DNA from: M3007 sp046160625
GTDB lineage: Bacteria > Bacteroidota > Bacteroidia > Chitinophagales > Saprospiraceae
Direction of reading: 5' to 3'
Assembly (NCBI GenBank): GCA_046160625.1
Contig: JBJXGZ010000086.1
Location: forward strand, 1-64,000
Length of the DNA stretch: 64,000 bases
Positions 61,004-64,000 of the stretch are shown here, one piece after another. The stretch's first letter is position 1, and every line of letters begins with the position of its first letter. Both the position numbers and the translations under genes were made by a program. Under the pieces are notes generated by a model that saw nothing but the letters and a program-made list of their open reading frames with translations, was not told where the DNA came from and did not search any database.

Positions 61004-61037
61004 ATAACAGTCTGAGACTTGCCAAGGCTGGGCTAAG
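61004..61037. repeat. attC-like junction B
   Basis: Aligns with junction A on the minus strand (CCCxGCC-x4-GCAAxTCT-x6-GTTAT). It lies directly upstream of the DUF4386 gene. Confidence 0.45.
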
Positions 61038-61170
61038 AGCATGTTGGGGAATTTCGGAGCACTTCACTTTCAACCAAGCATAAACTTTTTCCGTCGTGCT
61101 TGGTGTTGTCACCAAGCATGGCGAGAAATAGTTTAAGTTAAAGGCATGGTTTATCTTAAACATGCTCTTA
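61034..61170. repeat. Nested inverted repeat after DAHP synthase
   Basis: Outer arms TAAGAGCATGTT (61034-61045) and AACATGCTCTTA (61159-61170) are exact complements; an inner ACCAAGCA/TGCTTGGT set folds into a cruciform. Ends 4 nt before the DAHP synthase stop, so it may terminate the trp transcript. Confidence 0.8.
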
Positions 61171-61173
61171 TCT

Positions 61174-62187
61174 TCAATCAACAAAGGCAATAGACTTTTT
61201 CAATAAATTAATCTTCTTGACCAGCACCCTAAATTCTTCAAAATTTAAGTTTTGCTGCCCATCAGAAAATGCTTTTTCGGGTTCATAGTGCATCTCTACA
61301 ATGGCACCATCTGCTCCCGCAACCAAAGAAGCCAAAGTTATCTTTTCGACATGCTTTCTAATACCGATTCCGTGCGAAGAATCTGCTATTACAGGTAAAT
61401 GGCTTTTTTCTTTCAAAATCGGAATAGCATTGATATCAAACGTATTTCTGTAGGCATTTTCAAAGGTACGGATACCGCGTTCGCATAACATCAATTTTTC
61501 ATTTCCTGCTGAAAAAATATACTCTGCCGATTGTAATAATTCATCAATAGTGCCTGAAATTCCTCGCTTAATCATCACAGGCTTATCAATTTCTCCAAGC
61601 GCGTCTAACAAATTAAAATTTTGTGTGTTTCTTGCTCCAACTTGAAAAATGTCAACATAATCTACCATTTCTTTTATTTGAGAAACCTGCATTACCTCAG
61701 TAATAATTTTTATCCCTTTTGCCTGACATTGTTCATGAAACATTTTCAAACCTTCGATTCCCAATCCTCTGAAAGAATACGGTGAACTTCTTGGTTTATA
61801 TACCCCTCCACGCATAATTTTCACGTTATTTTTTACCAATTCATTCACGATGCGTTCTACTTGTTCTTCGCTTTCAATAGAGCAAGGTCCTGCCATTAGC
61901 GAAAAATCACCTTCTTGAATAACTACACCATCTCCCAAATTTATTGATGTAGGATTAACTTTCCATTGACGAGAAACCAATTTATAACTGTCCGTAACCC
62001 GATGAACATCTTTCACACAAGCTAAATTTCCTATATTTCGAATATCATACTCTTTGTTTAAAATACAAACCAAATAGTGATTGAATTGTGTTTGTATCTC
62101 AACCAATTTAATGTTATTTTCTTTCAACAACTGATCTAATTGCTCTCTTTCTGAAGTAGTGCAATTTGTGTGTAATTGAATAATCAT
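61174..62187 (-). CDS. 3-deoxy-7-phosphoheptulonate (DAHP) synthase
   Basis: Condenses phosphoenolpyruvate with erythrose-4-phosphate, the first step of aromatic amino acid synthesis. 337 residues: an N-terminal ferredoxin-like regulatory domain (about 1-70) and the barrel with AGPCSIESEEQ, RGGVYKPRSSPYSFRGLG, VGARNTQNF, KRGISGTIDE and DSSHGIG, all intact (AroF/AroG-Bacillus type). Overlaps trpA by 4 nt, so it is translationally coupled at the end of the trp operon. A+T-rich compared with the rest of the window. Confidence 0.93.
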   Translation of the reverse strand: MIIQLHTNCTTSEREQLDQLLKENNIKLVEIQTQFNHYLVCILNKEYDIRNIGNLACVKDVHRVTDSYKLVSRQWKVNPTSINLGDGVVIQEGDFSLMAGPCSIESEEQVERIVNELVKNNVKIMRGGVYKPRSSPYSFRGLGIEGLKMFHEQCQAKGIKIITEVMQVSQIKEMVDYVDIFQVGARNTQNFNLLDALGEIDKPVMIKRGISGTIDELLQSAEYIFSAGNEKLMLCERGIRTFENAYRNTFDINAIPILKEKSHLPVIADSSHGIGIRKHVEKITLASLVAGADGAIVEMHYEPEKAFSDGQQNLNFEEFRVLVKKINLLKKSIAFVD

Positions 62188-62954
62188 TGTTTAATTTTAT
62201 TGATGAATGTTTTAATACTGTTTTTGTCGGTACCGTGTTCGGCAATATGTTGAATAAATGCCGTGCCAATAATGGCTCCATTACTGAATTGGCAGGCGTT
62301 TTTAAAGGTCTCATGGTCACGAATACCAAAGCCGATGATTGTAGGGTTTTTCAATTGCATTTCCTTTATTCGTAAAAAATAATCCGTTTGTAAATCCATG
62401 TTTTTATTTCCTCCTGTTATACTGTTTGATGAAACCATGTACACAAATCCTTTTGATAGGTGATCGATATATCTAGTGCGTTTTTCTGAAGTTTCAGGTG
62501 TAATAAGAAAGATGTTAAAAATGTTATTTTCTAGAAAACTACTATTGAGTTCACGCTCAAAATAATCCAAAGGCATATCAGGTAGAATAACGCCATCAAT
62601 ACCCGTTTCTTTGCATTTTTTTATGAAATTGTTCTCGCCAAATTGTAGAACAGGATTCATGTATCCCATCAATACCAATGGTATTTGCGTGATCTGACGA
62701 ATATCTTTCAATTGCTCAAATAAAAGGTCTAGTGTCATTCCGTTTTCAATCGCTTTGCCACTGCTTTGTTGAATAACCGGTCCATCGGCTAAGGGATCTG
62801 AAAAAGGAAAGCCAATTTCGAGCATATCCACTCCGGCTTCTTCCAAATTTTTGATGATGGTTAAGGTATCATTTAACAGAGGGTAACCTGCTGTGAAATA
62901 AATGGATAAAACGCCATTTTGTTTCTTTTCAAAAAGGGATTCAAGTCTATTCAT
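62184..62954 (-). CDS. trpA: Tryptophan synthase alpha chain
   Basis: 256 residues; cleaves indole-3-glycerol phosphate and channels indole to TrpB. Catalytic Glu46 and Asp57 lie in MLEIGFPFSDPLADGP; the phosphate-binding IGFGIRDHETF and NGAIIGTAFI are present. Two bases separate it from trpB. Confidence 0.95.
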   Translation of the reverse strand: MNRLESLFEKKQNGVLSIYFTAGYPLLNDTLTIIKNLEEAGVDMLEIGFPFSDPLADGPVIQQSSGKAIENGMTLDLLFEQLKDIRQITQIPLVLMGYMNPVLQFGENNFIKKCKETGIDGVILPDMPLDYFERELNSSFLENNIFNIFLITPETSEKRTRYIDHLSKGFVYMVSSNSITGGNKNMDLQTDYFLRIKEMQLKNPTIIGFGIRDHETFKNACQFSNGAIIGTAFIQHIAEHGTDKNSIKTFINKIKQ

Positions 62955-62956
62955 CG

Positions 62957-64000
62957 TTACATAAATTTTTGATAGGTTAGCATATCTTTATCGCCTCTTC
63001 CAGAAAGGTTAATGACGACAATATCCTGCTCTTTTAAAATCATTTTGTGCAAATATGCCAAAGCATGTGCGCTTTCTAAAGCAGGAATAATTCCGTCTAA
63101 TTTAGATAAATGAAATGCAGCCTCAAGGGCTTCTTGGTCAGTCACATTTACTACTTGTGCTTTGCCGGTATCATGTAAATAAGAGTGAACAGGACCTATA
63201 CCTGGATAATCTAATCCGGCTGAGATGGAGTGTGGTTCTACTATTTGTCCATCATTGGTTTGTATCAAATAGGTTTTACTTCCGTGAATGATGCCTTTTT
63301 TACCAAGCGCAATAGTAGCGGCAGTTTTCCCTGAATAAACGCCCTCACCACCAGCTTCTACTGCGATAAGTTTTGTTTTCCCATTATCAATAAAATGGTA
63401 AAATGCGCCAATGGCATTGCTTCCTCCACCTAAGCAGGCGATGATATAATCTGGATCCTCGTTGCCCGTTTTTTCCTTTAATTGTATTTTTATTTCTTCG
63501 CTTATGATGGATTGGAATTGCGCCACCAAATCAGGATAAGGATGTGGGCCAACCACCGAACCAATAACATAGTGTGTATCAACAGGGTTGTTTATCCATT
63601 CACGGATTGCTTCGTTAGTAGCATCTTTTAATGTTTTACTGCCGCTTGTTGCAGCAATTACTTTTGCTCCTAAAATATGCATACGCTCAACATTTGGTTT
63701 TTGACGTTCAATATCAATTTCTCCCATAAATATGGTGCAATCCATATTTAGAAGAGAGCAAGCCGTTGCGGTTGCCACTCCATGCTGTCCAGCTCCAGTT
63801 TCTGCAATAATACATTTTTTGTTCAAACGTTTTGCTAATAGAACCTGACCTATGGCATTGTTTATTTTGTGGGCACCTGTATGGTTTAAATCTTCTCTTT
63901 TTAAATAAATCTGAGCATTGAATTGTTTAGATAAATTTTTAGAAAAAAATAAAGGTGTTGGTCTGCCTACATAATCGCGTAACAAACTTTTAAACTCTTC
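62957..64000 (-). CDS. trpB: Tryptophan synthase beta chain, cut by window end
   Basis: PLP enzyme joining indole and serine to tryptophan. The frame is open to the window edge and reads EEFKSLLRDYVGRPTPL there, so about 45 N-terminal residues lie outside. The PLP Lys is in HTGAHKINNA; the glycine-rich loop CLGGGSNAIG and the VEAGGEG segment are intact. Continues the trp operon upstream beyond the window. Confidence 0.95.
   Translation of the reverse strand, partial: EEFKSLLRDYVGRPTPLFFSKNLSKQFNAQIYLKREDLNHTGAHKINNAIGQVLLAKRLNKKCIIAETGAGQHGVATATACSLLNMDCTIFMGEIDIERQKPNVERMHILGAKVIAATSGSKTLKDATNEAIREWINNPVDTHYVIGSVVGPHPYPDLVAQFQSIISEEIKIQLKEKTGNEDPDYIIACLGGGSNAIGAFYHFIDNGKTKLIAVEAGGEGVYSGKTAATIALGKKGIIHGSKTYLIQTNDGQIVEPHSISAGLDYPGIGPVHSYLHDTGKAQVVNVTDQEALEAAFHLSKLDGIIPALESAHALAYLHKMILKEQDIVVINLSGRGDKDMLTYQKFM

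Noticed and set aside
1..64000. tRNA or rRNA genes
   Set aside because: Gene-free spacers were read for cloverleaf arms and rRNA-like stretches; none was convincing.

Overview
ORGANISM. The window reads as a chromosome segment of a Bacteroidota bacterium, most likely order Saprospirales (Saprospiraceae). Supporting signs are a secreted giant protein with a type IX secretion C-terminal tail, an LpxC-FabZ fusion next to lpxA, large sensor kinases with two-component-regulator propeller domains, FG-GAP/ASPIC lipoproteins, and many promoters with the Bacteroidota -7 box TAnnTTTG, several of them almost touching the start codon. No rRNA, tRNA, CRISPR array or recognisable transposase was seen. Most genes have moderate G+C. 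The last 5 kb (about 59.2 kb to the end) is visibly more A+T-rich.

LAYOUT. 0-9.7 kb: pfkB-type sugar kinase, GH113-like lipoprotein, DUF4197 lipoprotein, SGNH-like membrane protein, MsbA-like ABC exporter, membrane protein, exonuclease III, a TrpF-like protein without the catalytic Cys, and an orphan HlyD-type fusion protein. 9.7-14.6 kb: a nucleotidyltransferase/HTH gene pair framed by inverted repeats, then mutL and two rhomboid proteases. 14.6-20.8 kb: an accessory patch with a HEPN-domain gene framed by about 65-bp inverted repeats, a DUF433 antitoxin next to the remnant of its toxin, an unknown gene, an AAA ATPase with DUF4143, and a frameshifted Saprospirales-type gene. 21-32 kb: T9SS adhesin, second AAA/DUF4143 ATPase, DEAD-box helicase, FG-GAP/ASPIC lipoprotein plus a fragment of a second copy, arginine deiminase. 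32-39.2 kb: two tandem propeller histidine kinases with nearly identical kinase halves, followed by a LuxR-type response regulator. 39.3-54.7 kb: secreted Cys-rich protein, astacin-like protease, thioesterase, third ATPase, glycosyltransferase, homoserine kinase, GH20 hexosaminidase, MFS transporter, fourth ATPase, acyl-CoA ligase, GbsR/MarR regulator. 54.8-59.1 kb: truA, recR, lpxC-fabZ, lpxA, ABC ATPase. 59.2-61.2 kb: three small same-strand genes with attC-like junctions. 61.2-64 kb: trpB (cut by the window edge), trpA and DAHP synthase.

WHAT STANDS OUT. (1) Many gene junctions carry an inverted-repeat block built from a short word private to that junction, with arms of 15-53 bp that are often perfect. 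Blocks of the same style also sit in frame inside proteins (acyl-CoA ligase, MutL linker, second histidine kinase). (2) Two candidate toxin or defence modules (HEPN gene; nucleotidyltransferase plus HTH partner) are each bracketed by long inverted repeats. (3) Four AAA/DUF4143 ATPases lie in one 64-kb window; three have a clear dyad, each different, at or beside the promoter. (4) Start codons of recR, truA, mutL, the nucleotidyltransferase and one ATPase lie 3-7 nt after a TAnnTTTG box, which predicts leaderless mRNAs.

HOW GENES WORK TOGETHER. lpxC-fabZ, lpxA and the ABC ATPase form one envelope operon for lipid A synthesis. trpB-trpA-DAHP synthase form an aromatic amino acid operon with overlapping or near-touching genes. 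The two propeller kinases and the LuxR regulator probably make one signalling unit. The two rhomboid genes follow mutL closely but probably have their own functions. All functional calls are from reading the sequence; no database search was run.
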